From: Crocinitomix catalasitica ATCC 23190
GTDB taxonomy: Bacteria; Bacteroidota; Bacteroidia; Flavobacteriales_D; Crocinitomicaceae
DNA: 64,000 bases
Assembly: GCF_000621625.1 (NCBI RefSeq)
Contig: NZ_JHXV01000015.1
Coordinates: 1-64,000 of the forward strand
Reading direction: 5' to 3'
The first letter of the stretch is position 1. Each line of letters begins with the position of its first letter. A model generated the notes under the pieces. That model did not search any database and was not told the DNA's origin. It saw nothing but the letters and a program-made list of their open reading frames with translations. Positions 18,501-26,720 of the stretch are shown here, piece by piece. Made by a program: the position numbers and the translations under genes.

Positions 18501-18932
18501 TTAACGTCGAAAGAAATGGCAAAAATGGCTGCTGAACAAGTAAAGATTCGAGATGGGTTAAAACAGTTAAAAGAAGATTTGAATAAAGATGGTTCTGGTG
18601 CGGGAAACCCTTTAGATGATTTGATAAAAGACTTAGAAGATTTACAGGATGATTTAATTAATGGTAGGGTCGGATCAGAATTTCAGAAAAGGCAACAAGA
18701 TATTTACACCCGATTGTTAGAAAGTGAAAAAGCCTTAAGAGAGCGTGGTTTTAGTGATGAGAGAGAATCAAAAGAAGGAAAAAAGAAGAATCTAAGTAAC
18801 CTTGTTGAATTTGTTGAGTATAATAAAAAGAAGGAAGCTGAAGTCGAATTTTTGAGGTCACTTCCGGTTGGTTTACAGGTTTATTATAAGACCTTAGTAA
18901 ATGAATATTTTAATTCAGTAAATACGGAGTAA
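15552..18932 (+). CDS. DUF4175-family membrane protein with long coiled coil
   Basis: 1126 residues starting at TTG (15552); no ATG or GTG that keeps the first helix is available. Three membrane segments: about 24-45, 57-80 and 157-177. A beta-rich periplasmic part (about 190-490) follows, then a very long Glu/Lys/Gln coiled coil (about 495-760), a helical region, and Met/Gln/Gly-rich low-complexity stretches (about 905-985). Matches the DUF4175 family, found in Bacteroidetes beside a small ATP-binding protein and ybeY, as here. Function not known. Its stop codon abuts the next start codon (18933). Confidence 0.8.
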   Translation: MNQFQKVISQVELFIRKYYKNKILKGIILFLGLFLSSYILVSGLEYLGRFGKSTRLFLLITFIGLNLILLFRFIIIPLLNLNKLGKRLSMMEASDMIGKIFPDIGDKLKNTLQLNNDKGDVSNNLELVNASIEQRAQKLSVVSFEGAIDLSENKKYIKYLLPVLLLGAVLMVFLPNWFTDGTKRVMYFNQEFVAPAPFNFDLLSPHSARQGETYKLRVKLSGEEIPNEVMIYSNLGTYNLTKVSNVEFEYDFVNLSESIDFYFHANGYSSQQIEVDVLKRPVIDDINLMVNYPKHTGKSSEAFTNTGDITIPEGSTIEWKIGATNLKSLNVYFADTAFVLNDKKANNYRFVKQFFKDENYNLVLSSSDIVNADSVTYLVNVIPDKYPKIKVLERFDSSNVFMRFIEGNIEDDYGFSGLRARINVTRKDSVYTINDVIKVNGKNTNQLFSYSIDIGDYNLKAGDRVSYSFVVSDNDAPNGYKSTSSTSLEFKIPEMDELEDLIGEHDESLKSNMDKAAQDAKKMQKEIKKLKQELVNKPSLDWKDKQQLENLIEQQEKFEKDIEKLQEEFKENKQEKENLLDNSDELKEKQEQLQKLMDELMDEELMELFEKLKELMEEMNKEELVENLEQMEQNAENVEDELDRTLELFKNLELDQKLENLEEQIRELAEEQDALKEETEEGKKSNEELAKEQEKLNEKFDEIQKDIDEVQEKNDDLDKPRDLEFDKEMEESIDQEMQDAKENLDQDKSKKSEKNQSKSSEMMKKMADDVAAMKSQAAAAQQKEDMEALRFLLENLVALSYDQEDLMDEFIAVKSSDPKYLSLNREQLAINKATVVVKDSLVALSKRVTELSAFITEELNDLSYNLDKSLTIAESRKTNNLSQHQQYAMTNYNNLALMLSEVLDQMQQQQMQGGPPGSGSCDNPGGSGSGAGPGKMSLQQMKDALAKQIEKMQGGSNPGGQKGKGSGMGLGEKPGEGKGGIPQLTSKEMAKMAAEQVKIRDGLKQLKEDLNKDGSGAGNPLDDLIKDLEDLQDDLINGRVGSEFQKRQQDIYTRLLESEKALRERGFSDERESKEGKKKNLSNLVEFVEYNKKKEAEVEFLRSLPVGLQVYYKTLVNEYFNSVNTE

Positions 18933-19337
18933 ATGCACAGTATCGAAATTGAATCGCAATTAAAAAACCTTACACAAGTGGAGTCTTTAATTGATCAGGT
19001 TTGTGAAGATCTCAGGGTGAGTGAAGATAGTTATGGGAACATTTTAATCGCGGTAACAGAAGCTGTTAATAATGCGATTGTACATGGTAACCAAAATCAA
19101 CCGACCAAGAAGGTTAAGGTTGATGTTGTAAAGATTGACACTGGTGTTATCTTTATGGTAATGGACGAGGGAAAAGGATTTGATTTTAATAATTTACCCG
19201 ATCCTACTGCTCCGGAGAATATCGAACGACCAGACGGTAGAGGAATATTTTTAATGAAGAACTTGTCAGATGAGGTAGTATTTGATTTGAATGGTTCAAA
19301 AGTTAATATTACCTTTGTCGCCGATCATGGAAACTAA
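18933..19337 (+). CDS. RsbW-like anti-sigma/serine kinase ATPase
   Basis: 134-residue GHKL ATPase. N-box EAVNNAIVHGN (about 46-56), G1 box MDEGKGFDF (about 76-84) and G2 box GRGIFLMKNL (about 99-108) are intact. This is the HATPase_c_2 type that in RsbW/SpoIIAB binds sigma or phosphorylates a STAS antagonist on serine. No STAS partner is visible in the window. A SpoIIE-type phosphatase at 30.6-32.5 kb is a possible opponent, but they are not linked in one operon. Translation is probably coupled to the preceding gene (no gap) and to ybeY (11-bp overlap). Confidence 0.88.
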   Translation: MHSIEIESQLKNLTQVESLIDQVCEDLRVSEDSYGNILIAVTEAVNNAIVHGNQNQPTKKVKVDVVKIDTGVIFMVMDEGKGFDFNNLPDPTAPENIERPDGRGIFLMKNLSDEVVFDLNGSKVNITFVADHGN

Positions 19338-19758
19338 TATAGATTTTAATTTTATAGATGTAGAAATTCCGGATTTTAATTCGGAATTTTTTTGTTTATG
19401 GCTATCTGGTATAGCGACTAATCACGGAAAACAAATAGGTGAATTAACTTATGTTTTTTGTACGGATGAGTATTTATTGGATATGAATAAGTCTTATTTG
19501 AATCATGATTATTATACGGATATCATCACGTTTAATTATAACGAAGAAAATAGTTTAAGTGGTGATTTATTCATTAGCTACGATCGTGTCGTTGACAATG
19601 CAAAAGATTTAGGTTTTAGTGTTGACGATGAGTTGAGCAGAGTTATTGTTCATGGCTTATTACATTTAATAGGTTTTGATGATAAGACTGACGAGGATCA
19701 AGAGCGAATGACGGAAGAGGAGAATAAAAGTTTAGCATTAAGAAAAAGTTTCACGTGA
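19327..19758 (+). CDS. ybeY: Endoribonuclease YbeY (rRNA maturation)
   Basis: 143-residue metalloprotein needed for 3' end maturation of 16S rRNA. The start is taken as ATG 19327 (METNIDFNF); a longer frame to 19291 would only add 12 non-homologous residues inside the previous gene. The zinc motif reads HGLLHLIGFDD, that is H-x3-H-x4-D-D: the third histidine of the classical HGxLHLxGyDH motif is replaced by Asp, a change I believe is frequent in Bacteroidetes YbeY. Upstream NKSYLNHDYYTDIITFNY matches the family's DVLSF region. The stop codon lies inside a parS-like palindrome. Confidence 0.92.
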   Translation: METNIDFNFIDVEIPDFNSEFFCLWLSGIATNHGKQIGELTYVFCTDEYLLDMNKSYLNHDYYTDIITFNYNEENSLSGDLFISYDRVVDNAKDLGFSVDDELSRVIVHGLLHLIGFDDKTDEDQERMTEEENKSLALRKSFT

Positions 19759-19762
19759 AACA
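19747..19762. promoter_or_regulatory. parS-like ParB-binding site, copy 1
   Basis: AGTTTCACGTGAAACA, 15 of 16 identical to the consensus parS TGTTTCACGTGAAACA (only the first base differs). It covers the last codons and stop codon of ybeY. Confidence 0.8.
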
Positions 19763-19771
19763 ATTTCGAAA

Positions 19772-19787
19772 TGTTTCACGTGAAACA
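19772..19787. promoter_or_regulatory. parS-like ParB-binding site, copy 2
   Basis: TGTTTCACGTGAAACA, identical over all 16 bases to the parS consensus known from Bacillus subtilis. It is 25 bp from copy 1 and ends 11 bp before the mnmG start codon. Confidence 0.88.
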
Positions 19788-19798
19788 AATAGAAAGAT

Positions 19799-21673
19799 AT
19801 GTTGCCAGAATATGATATTATAGTTGTTGGAGGTGGTCATGCAGGATGTGAGGCCGCATTTGCTGCTGCCAATATGGGGTCGAAAGTATTGTTGGTCACC
19901 ATGAATTTGGCGAACATTGCACAGATGTCGTGTAATCCAGCGATGGGAGGAGTAGCCAAAGGCCAAATCGTTCGAGAAATTGATGCTTTGGGTGGCGGTT
20001 CAGGAATGGTGACTGACCGTTCTGCTATCCAGTTCAAAATGTTGAACCTTTCAAAAGGTCCGGCGATGTGGTCTCCAAGAACGCAGAACGATAGAATGAG
20101 GTTTGCTGAGGAGTGGCGTTTGCTTTTGGAATCGAATGAAAATGTTTTCTTTTGGCAAGATATGGTCAATGGATTGATTGTTGAAGAGGGCGAATTAAAG
20201 GGTGTCACAACGAGCATGGGTCAGAAAATTTATTCGAGATCTGTCGTGTTGACAAACGGAACGTTTTTGAATGGGTTGATTCATTTGGGTGAAAAGAACT
20301 TTAAAGGAGGTAGAACAGGTGAAGGGGCGAGTTATGGAATTACTGAGCAATTAGAAGCACTAGGTTTTGAGTCTGGTCGAATGAAAACAGGGACGCCTCC
20401 GCGTGTTGATGGAAGGTCTTTGGACTACTCAAAAATGGAAGAACAACCCGGTGATGAAAATCCTGTGAAGTTTTCTTATGGAACGGAGACTGAAAAGTTG
20501 ACGAAACAAAGAAGCTGTTATATCACTTATACGAATCAAAAAACACATGATATTTTAAGAACGGGGTTTGATCGTAGTCCAATGTTTAATGGTGCAATAA
20601 AGTCGAAAGGACCAAGATATTGTCCTTCTATTGAAGATAAAATAAATCGTTTTGCTGAGCGTGATCGTCATCAAATTTTTGTCGAACCTGAAGGTTGGAA
20701 AACGGTAGAGATTTATGTGAATGGATTTAGCACTTCTTTACCTGAGGATGTACAATTGGAAGCAATGAAAACAATTCCAGGTTTTGAGAATGTTAGAATG
20801 TTCCGTCCAGGATATGCAATCGAATATGATTATTTTCCGCCAACACAATTAAAGCATACTTTAGAAACAAAGTTAATTCCTAACCTGTATTTCGCAGGTC
20901 AAATAAACGGAACAACGGGATACGAAGAAGCAGCATCCCAAGGTTTGATGGCTGGAATTAATTCTCATTTAAAATTGAATGAAAAGGAACCGTTTATTTT
21001 AACAAGATCGGATGCTTATATTGGTGTGTTGATTGATGACCTTATTACAAAAGGAACGGAAGAGCCATATCGAATGTTTACTTCTCGAGCTGAATATAGA
21101 ATTCTTTTAAGACAAGATAATGCCGATTTAAGACTAACGGCTTTGTCTAACAATATTGGTTTAGCAAAAGATGAAAGATTAGCTTTGGTCAATGAAAAGA
21201 TAATTACAACGAATAGAATTAAAGAAATTTTGGGAAGTGTCAGTGTTACTCCTGAAGAGATGAATGAGTTTTTGACAGAGATTAAAACATCTACAATAAA
21301 ACAAAAGGTAAAAGCAAATTCTATTTTATTAAGACCACATGTAAGTCTTATTAAATTAAGATCATTATGTGCTGATCTCGATAATCAATTGAATGAAGTT
21401 TGTGATTTAAGTAATGATGCTTTGATGCAAGCTGAAATTCAAATTAAATATGCTGGCTATATTTCACGTGAAGAAGATGTAGCAAGTAAAATGGGTAGGC
21501 TAGAAGATGTTAAAATTCCACCAGATACTGATTTTAGTTTATTATCTTCTTTGTCGGCAGAGGCTGTCGAAAAATTGACAAAAATTAGACCGGTTACAAT
21601 TGGTCAAGCGAGTCGAATTAGTGGTGTTTCTCCTTCAGATATTTCAATATTATTAGTTTATTTAGGTAGATAA
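19799..21673 (+). CDS. mnmG: tRNA uridine-5-carboxymethylaminomethyl modification enzyme MnmG
   Basis: FAD protein that with MnmE installs cmnm5U at the wobble position of several tRNAs. FAD-binding [10 protein letters not shown] (about 11-20), [15 protein letters not shown] (about 41-55), a TGTPPRVDG segment and the conserved [17 protein letters not shown] near 375 are all present. C-terminal helical domain complete ([23 protein letters not shown]). 624 residues, full length. In many bacteria gidA/mnmG lies near the origin and near parS, as here. ATG 19799 lies 11 bp past a parS-like site. Confidence 0.97.
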   Translation: MLPEYDIIVVGGGHAGCEAAFAAANMGSKVLLVTMNLANIAQMSCNPAMGGVAKGQIVREIDALGGGSGMVTDRSAIQFKMLNLSKGPAMWSPRTQNDRMRFAEEWRLLLESNENVFFWQDMVNGLIVEEGELKGVTTSMGQKIYSRSVVLTNGTFLNGLIHLGEKNFKGGRTGEGASYGITEQLEALGFESGRMKTGTPPRVDGRSLDYSKMEEQPGDENPVKFSYGTETEKLTKQRSCYITYTNQKTHDILRTGFDRSPMFNGAIKSKGPRYCPSIEDKINRFAERDRHQIFVEPEGWKTVEIYVNGFSTSLPEDVQLEAMKTIPGFENVRMFRPGYAIEYDYFPPTQLKHTLETKLIPNLYFAGQINGTTGYEEAASQGLMAGINSHLKLNEKEPFILTRSDAYIGVLIDDLITKGTEEPYRMFTSRAEYRILLRQDNADLRLTALSNNIGLAKDERLALVNEKIITTNRIKEILGSVSVTPEEMNEFLTEIKTSTIKQKVKANSILLRPHVSLIKLRSLCADLDNQLNEVCDLSNDALMQAEIQIKYAGYISREEDVASKMGRLEDVKIPPDTDFSLLSSLSAEAVEKLTKIRPVTIGQASRISGVSPSDISILLVYLGR

Positions 21674-21674
21674 A

Positions 21675-22547
21675 ATGAATCAGATTAAAAATTGCCCTAT
21701 TTGTAATAGTGAAACGTTTAGTAAATTTCTTTCTGCAATAGATTATACTGTTTCAAATGCAAGTTTCAATATCGTTTCTTGTGATAGTTGTGGTTTCCAC
21801 TTTACGAACCCAATTCCTTTAGAAAGTGAAATAGGGGAGTATTATAAAAGTGAATCATATATTTCTCATTCATCTTCGAATAAAGGTTTAATTAATAAAT
21901 TATATCAACTCGTTCGAACGATTACATTGAAACAAAAAGTGAAATTGGTTCAACAAGAAAGTAAGGGTAAAGACTTATTAGACATTGGTGCGGGCACTGG
22001 ACATTTTATGAATGCTTGTAAATTAGCTGGAATAAATGCTTTGGGTCTAGAACCGGATGCTGATGCACGTGGATTTTCAGAGAAGAATTTTGGTTTAGAC
22101 ATGAAATCGACAGACGAATTGCATACTTTGCCTGAAAATTCAAGAGATGTTATTACGATGTGGCACGTGTTAGAACATGTCTATAATTTGAATACTGATT
22201 TCGAAAAGATTCGTAATATCTTAAAACCTGATGGAAAATTGATTATTGCCGTTCCAAATATGTCTTCTTATGATGCTAAACATTATAAAGAATTCTGGGC
22301 TGCTTACGATTTGCCGATTCATCTTTATCATTTTCAACCAAAAGATATAAATGCTTTGGCTGATAAATTTAATATGAAAGTGGAAAAAGTTTTTCCAATG
22401 AAATTTGATTCATTTTATGTTTCAATGTTAAGTGAAAAATATAAAGGAGGAAATATTCTAAAAGCTTTTTGGATTGGGCTAAAATCGAATTTAAAGGCGA
22501 GAGGGAATAAATATTCAAGTCAAATCTACATTTTGAGTAAATCCTAA
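21675..22547 (+). CDS. Class I SAM-dependent methyltransferase with N-terminal zinc ribbon
   Basis: 290 residues. An N-terminal four-cysteine zinc ribbon (CPICNSETF ... CDSCGFHFTNP, about residues 7-40) precedes a Rossmann methyltransferase domain: motif I DLLDIGAGTGHFMNACK (about 98-112), acidic LGLEPD, and MWHVLEHVYN (about 158-167), as in the Methyltransf_11/23 group. Substrate unknown; zinc-ribbon methyltransferases of this build are seen beside mnmG in other Bacteroidetes. One base separates it from the mnmG stop, so it is the last gene of the operon, followed by a terminator. Confidence 0.85.
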   Translation: MNQIKNCPICNSETFSKFLSAIDYTVSNASFNIVSCDSCGFHFTNPIPLESEIGEYYKSESYISHSSSNKGLINKLYQLVRTITLKQKVKLVQQESKGKDLLDIGAGTGHFMNACKLAGINALGLEPDADARGFSEKNFGLDMKSTDELHTLPENSRDVITMWHVLEHVYNLNTDFEKIRNILKPDGKLIIAVPNMSSYDAKHYKEFWAAYDLPIHLYHFQPKDINALADKFNMKVEKVFPMKFDSFYVSMLSEKYKGGNILKAFWIGLKSNLKARGNKYSSQIYILSKS

Positions 22548-22562
22548 CTCAGTTTTTCATTT

Positions 22563-22589
22563 TAAGCGCTTTTAAGCGCTTATTTTTTT
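22563..22589 (+). terminator. Rho-independent terminator after the mnmG operon
   Basis: Stem TAAGCGC (22563-22569) / GCGCTTA (22576-22582), 6-base loop, then seven T. The preceding AAGCGCTT words allow an alternative fold. Lies 15 bp after the methyltransferase stop. Confidence 0.8.
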
Positions 22590-22729
22590 GTTCTAATGTT
22601 AGACACCATCTTTTTCGAGATCGTTGATTCTGTGCGATGTATTTTTTAGTCATTTAAAAAACGTAACTGTCTTATAGTAAGGACGTTGTGTAAAATTTCT
22701 AATTTATAGCGTAACTCATTATGATCTAA

Positions 22730-24823
22730 TCACTCCTCGAGTTCAATATTGAACTCGTTCGTAAGAATTAATTTTCCAGATTTGGTACTTGTAGAATTGG
22801 GAATTTTAAAGCCGGTTAATTTTGTGGTTTTCTTTTTTGAGACTAAATCATGAATTTGTTTCTTGGTTAATTTTTTCTCCATGATTGTAAAAGGAATTAG
22901 AAAATCACATCCTTTATTATGACCGCTACATCCAAAAGCAGATTTTCCTTCAATTAATTTATTGGTATTACATTTTGGACAAACGAGATCCGTCACTTCA
23001 GTAGATTTTTTCTCTTTTGGTTTCTTTTCTTTTGGTTTTTTATCATCTACTAGCGCAATTGATGTTTGTTTTGACGACATAACATCATTCGTTAAGTTGA
23101 CAACCATTTCTATCAATTCTTTTCTAAATTGATTCACATCATATTCACCAGATTCGATAAGTCTTAGTTTATGCTCCCATTGGCCGGTTAATTCTGCAGA
23201 TTTTAGAAGATCAGAGTGTACAGTATCAATTAAATCTACCCCTGTTACAGTTGCATGTAAGTTTTTTCTCTTTTTTTCTACGTATTTACGTCTAAATAGC
23301 GTCTCTATGATGTTTGCACGTGTCGATGGTCTACCAATACCATTTTCCTTCATTGCCTCTCTTAAATCGTCGTCATCAACGTTTTTACCGGCTGACTCCA
23401 TCGCTCGTAATAATGTCGCTTCCGTAAAATATTTTGGCGGTCGCGTTTCCTTTTCTTGTAATTCTGGCGTATGTGGTCCCTTTTCGCCTTCCTCGAAAAG
23501 AGGCATTAAGTTGTCTTCGTTCTTTTCTGATTTGCCTTCATTTGCAAAAACCTCACGCCAACCGGGCTCAATGATCTGTTTACCTGTGGCTTTGAATTCT
23601 ACTTTTTCAACTTCACCTAAAACTGTAGTGTTCGAAACAGTACAATCAGGATAAAAGGCAGCAATAAATCGTTTGGTGATCGTCGCATAAATCTTTTGCT
23701 CTTCTGGAGATAATCCTGAAGGTGCTATTCCTGTTGGAATGATAGCGTGGTGATCCGTAACTTTATTGTTATTAAAGACTTTTTTTGATTTAACAATTGG
23801 TTTCTCTAAAAGTGGTGCCGTTAACTTCGAATAAAATTTTAATCCTTGTAAAATCTTAGGAATTTTTGGATATATATCTTCAGAAAGGAAAGTTGTATCT
23901 ACCCTTGGATAAGTTACTACTTTCTTTTCGTATAAATTTTGAACGAGCTGTAATGTATTGTCCGCAGAATAACCGAATTTATTATTGGCTTCTACTTGTA
24001 TTGATGTTAAATCGAATAATCTAGGAGGTGATTCTTTACCCTCTTTTTGTTCATAGTCTTTTACTACAAAGTCTTTATTCTGAACATATTCGAGTGCTTT
24101 TTGACCTCTTTCCTGAGTGTTTAATTTACCGACGGTCGCTGAAAATAAAGTTTCTCTATATGTCGTTTTAAGTTCCCAATATTTTTTTGACTTAAAGTTT
24201 TCTATTGTTTTCTGTCTTTCAACAATCATCGCTAGGGTGGGTGTTTGAACCCTTCCAATAGATAATACTTGTTTGTTTTGACCGAATTTTAAAGTGTATA
24301 AACGGGTGGCATTCATGCCTAAAAGCCAATCTCCAATCGCGCGTGAGCTTCCAGCTGCATAAAGATTGAGGAAATCATTTCCATCTTTTAAGTTTTCAAA
24401 ACCTTCTCTAATGGCCTCTTCTGTTAGGGAAGATATCCATAGTCGTTTAATGGGTTTGGTGTTCTTAGCTTTTAATAATACCCACTGTTGTATTAACTCT
24501 CCTTCTTGGCCAGCATCCCCGCAGTTGATGACTTCGTCGCATCGTTGTACTAAACTCTCTATGGTTCTGAACTGTTTTTGTGAGCCAGAATTTTCCATCA
24601 ATTTAATACCAAATTTTGATGGAATCATTGGTAAAGTTGCAAGGTTCCACCATTTCCACATACCTGTGTAATCGTGAGGTTCTTTTAATGTACATAGATG
24701 TCCGAATGTCCAAGACACCCAATATCCGTTTCCTTCGAAATATCCGTCCTTTTTAATATTTGCGCCTAATATAGCGGCGATTTCACGTGCAACACTTGGC
24801 TTTTCGGCAATACACAATTTCAT
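22730..24823 (-). CDS. topB: DNA topoisomerase III (type IA)
   Basis: Type IA topoisomerase that relaxes or decatenates DNA via single-strand passage. TOPRIM domain at the N-terminus (MKLCIAEKPSVAREIA, and INCGDAGQEGELI with the acidic metal ligands). The active-site tyrosine is in VVTYPRVDT (usual form TYPRTDS). IGRVQTPTLAMIVERQ, MESAGKNVDDDDLREAMKENGIGRPSTRA and a C-terminal four-cysteine zinc motif (CPKCNT ... CSGHNKGCDF, about 625-650) complete the family pattern. The Lys-rich segment KKPKEKKPKEKKSTE precedes the zinc motif. 697 residues. Ends an operon with folA and thyA (11 bp after folA). Confidence 0.95.
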   Translation of the reverse strand: MKLCIAEKPSVAREIAAILGANIKKDGYFEGNGYWVSWTFGHLCTLKEPHDYTGMWKWWNLATLPMIPSKFGIKLMENSGSQKQFRTIESLVQRCDEVINCGDAGQEGELIQQWVLLKAKNTKPIKRLWISSLTEEAIREGFENLKDGNDFLNLYAAGSSRAIGDWLLGMNATRLYTLKFGQNKQVLSIGRVQTPTLAMIVERQKTIENFKSKKYWELKTTYRETLFSATVGKLNTQERGQKALEYVQNKDFVVKDYEQKEGKESPPRLFDLTSIQVEANNKFGYSADNTLQLVQNLYEKKVVTYPRVDTTFLSEDIYPKIPKILQGLKFYSKLTAPLLEKPIVKSKKVFNNNKVTDHHAIIPTGIAPSGLSPEEQKIYATITKRFIAAFYPDCTVSNTTVLGEVEKVEFKATGKQIIEPGWREVFANEGKSEKNEDNLMPLFEEGEKGPHTPELQEKETRPPKYFTEATLLRAMESAGKNVDDDDLREAMKENGIGRPSTRANIIETLFRRKYVEKKRKNLHATVTGVDLIDTVHSDLLKSAELTGQWEHKLRLIESGEYDVNQFRKELIEMVVNLTNDVMSSKQTSIALVDDKKPKEKKPKEKKSTEVTDLVCPKCNTNKLIEGKSAFGCSGHNKGCDFLIPFTIMEKKLTKKQIHDLVSKKKTTKLTGFKIPNSTSTKSGKLILTNEFNIELEE

Positions 24824-24834
24824 GTTTTGACTCC

Positions 24835-25350
24835 TTATTTTGTGTAGTGATATACTTTAAATGAATATTGATTACGCTCGTCAATTGCTTGTTCCATTAT
24901 TTCGGTTTTATTCCATAATGTTTCGTCGAACTCAGGGAAGAATATGTCAGCGTCGAATGATTCGTTAATAAATGTAATAAACATCTCATCTAGTAGATTT
25001 TCATCTAAACTGTATTTGAAAATTTGTCCACCACCAATTACAAAGATGTCTTTCGCTTCTGGATTATTTTCTTGGATTTTATAAAATGAAATTGCTTCTT
25101 CAACTGAATGAAAAACGACAGCGTCTGGATCACTAAATTCTTTATTTCTAGTGATTACAGCATTGATTCTGTTTGATAATGGTCTGTATTTTAATGGAAT
25201 AGAATCCCAATTCAAACGACCCATAATCACGATATTTCCTTTTGTTGTTTCGGTGAAAAATTTCATATCAGCAGGTAGGTGCCAAATAAGATCATTGTCT
25301 TTACCGATTGCGTTATTTTCGCCTTTTGCGACTATTAATTTTACTTTCAT
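24835..25350 (-). CDS. folA: Dihydrofolate reductase
   Basis: NADPH-dependent reduction of dihydrofolate to tetrahydrofolate. Motifs: IVAKGENNAIGKDNDLIWHLPADMKFF at the N-terminus, NIVIMGRLNWDSIP for the cofactor-side helix, and IFVIGGGQIFKYSL for the nucleotide loop. The start is taken as ATG 25350 (MKVKLIV), 1 bp after the thyA stop; the frame is open further upstream to 25416 but those 22 residues would lie within thyA. That gives 171 residues, the usual length. Works with thyA, whose reaction makes the dihydrofolate. Confidence 0.95.
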   Translation of the reverse strand: MKVKLIVAKGENNAIGKDNDLIWHLPADMKFFTETTKGNIVIMGRLNWDSIPLKYRPLSNRINAVITRNKEFSDPDAVVFHSVEEAISFYKIQENNPEAKDIFVIGGGQIFKYSLDENLLDEMFITFINESFDADIFFPEFDETLWNKTEIMEQAIDERNQYSFKVYHYTK

Positions 25351-25351
25351 G

Positions 25352-26176
25352 TTATACAGAAACTTGTCCTTTAATATGTGGGTGAAATTCGTAGTTGACC
25401 AATTCAAAATCTTCAAAAGTAAAATCGAATATTGATTTTACTTTCGGGTTAATCTTCATTTGAGGTAGTTTTTTCGGTGTACGACTCAATTGTAAATCAA
25501 CTTGTTCCTGATGATTTAAATACATATGTACATCTCCAAAAGTATGAATAAAATCCCCCGGTTCTAAATCACAAACTTGGGCAACCATCATTGTAAATAA
25601 TGCATATGATGCAATATTAAAGGGTACACCTAAAAACACATCTGCACTTCTTTGGTAGAGTTGACAAGATAGTTTTCCGTCAGCTACATAAAATTGGAAA
25701 AATGCATGACAAGGTGGTAAAGCTGCTTTATTATTGGCTATATTTTCTTCGAATGAAACAGAAGTATCGGGCATAACGCTTGGATTCCATGCTGTGACCA
25801 TTAACCTTCTACTGTTAGGATTGGACTTTATTTGTGCAATCAAATCAGTGATTTGATCAATCCCTTCGCCATTCCAATTCCGCCATTGAGAACCATAAAC
25901 AGGTCCTAAATCGCCATCTTCATTTGCCCAAGCATCCCAAATTTTAACCTGATTTTCTTGAAGATATTTAATGTTTGTATCACCTTTTAAGAACCATAAT
26001 AGTTCGTGAATAATAGATTTTAAGTGAAGTTTTTTCGTGGTAACCATTGGAAAACCTTCACTTAAGTCGAAACGCATTTGATGACCAAATAAACTCTTGG
26101 TTCCTGTTCCGGTTCTATCGCCTTTCTCTAGACCTTTGTCTTTAATTAACTGTAATAACTCGAGGTAATTTTGCAT
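25352..26176 (-). CDS. thyA: Thymidylate synthase
   Basis: Methylates dUMP to dTMP using methylene-tetrahydrofolate. Family marks: [13 protein letters not shown] (about 19-31), [38 protein letters not shown], catalytic C156 in [30 protein letters not shown] and a C-terminal GQVSV. 274 residues, slightly longer than the E. coli enzyme owing to an insert before the catalytic loop ([16 protein letters not shown]). First gene of thyA-folA-topB. Confidence 0.97.
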   Translation of the reverse strand: MQNYLELLQLIKDKGLEKGDRTGTGTKSLFGHQMRFDLSEGFPMVTTKKLHLKSIIHELLWFLKGDTNIKYLQENQVKIWDAWANEDGDLGPVYGSQWRNWNGEGIDQITDLIAQIKSNPNSRRLMVTAWNPSVMPDTSVSFEENIANNKAALPPCHAFFQFYVADGKLSCQLYQRSADVFLGVPFNIASYALFTMMVAQVCDLEPGDFIHTFGDVHMYLNHQEQVDLQLSRTPKKLPQMKINPKVKSIFDFTFEDFELVNYEFHPHIKGQVSV

Positions 26177-26327
26177 AGGAGTGTTTCTGGACTATAAAAT
26201 TAACGTTTTACTGTTTGTAATTCTTCATTTTTGATGTTTAAAACTTAAACATTGGCTTTAATTTTATCAACAATATGATTAAAGCCCAAATTCTGAATTT
26301 GAATTAAATGTTTTAAAATTAAGTTCT

Positions 26328-26720
26328 ATGAAAAAGTTTGTATTAGTTAGCTTATTAGTTTTGAGTATTATCCCAAGTTTTGCGGATGAATTGCCGAAGA
26401 ATTGTTTTGGTAAATACGGGGGCGAAATGCCTGCTTATTTTGTTATGTTAGACGGAAGCGAGATTAAAATTGATCGACATGATGTATACTTAACGTTGTC
26501 AGAAGGCAAATTGATCTATACCGCAGGTACTATTGAATTAAGTGGAACATATACCGCTTTGAAACAAGGTAAAAATGAATATGTTGTGAAGTGTATTTTA
26601 TCTAATGGTAGATCATTAGAGTATGAATTGAATCTTATTTATTTTAAAGAAGAACAAAAGATTTATCTTTCACCGAATAACGGTCAATCAGCTGCCAATT
26701 TAGAACGAATTGACGGTTAA
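26328..26720 (+). CDS. Small secreted protein of unknown function
   Basis: 130 residues with a clear signal peptide (KKFVLVSLLVLSIIPSFA, cleavage before DEL). The mature part is about 110 residues and predicted beta-rich (alternating hydrophobic strands such as KLIYTAGTIELSGTYTAL), like a small beta-sandwich or lipocalin-like fold. No recognised motif. It is alone on the plus strand and shares 4 bp (TTAA, 26717-26720) with the end of the convergent cyclase gene. Confidence 0.7.
   Translation: MKKFVLVSLLVLSIIPSFADELPKNCFGKYGGEMPAYFVMLDGSEIKIDRHDVYLTLSEGKLIYTAGTIELSGTYTALKQGKNEYVVKCILSNGRSLEYELNLIYFKEEQKIYLSPNNGQSAANLERIDG

Noticed and set aside
21460-21475. Third parS-like word inside mnmG (TATTTCACGTGAAGAA)
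   Set aside because: Only 13 of 16 bases match, the outer arm is broken, and it is in a coding region (YISREED). Same for 24779-24794 within topB (13 of 16).
25351-25416. N-terminal extension of dihydrofolate reductase to 25416
   Set aside because: The extra 22 residues lie inside thyA and are not like any DHFR; ATG 25350 fits the family and the 1-bp gap.
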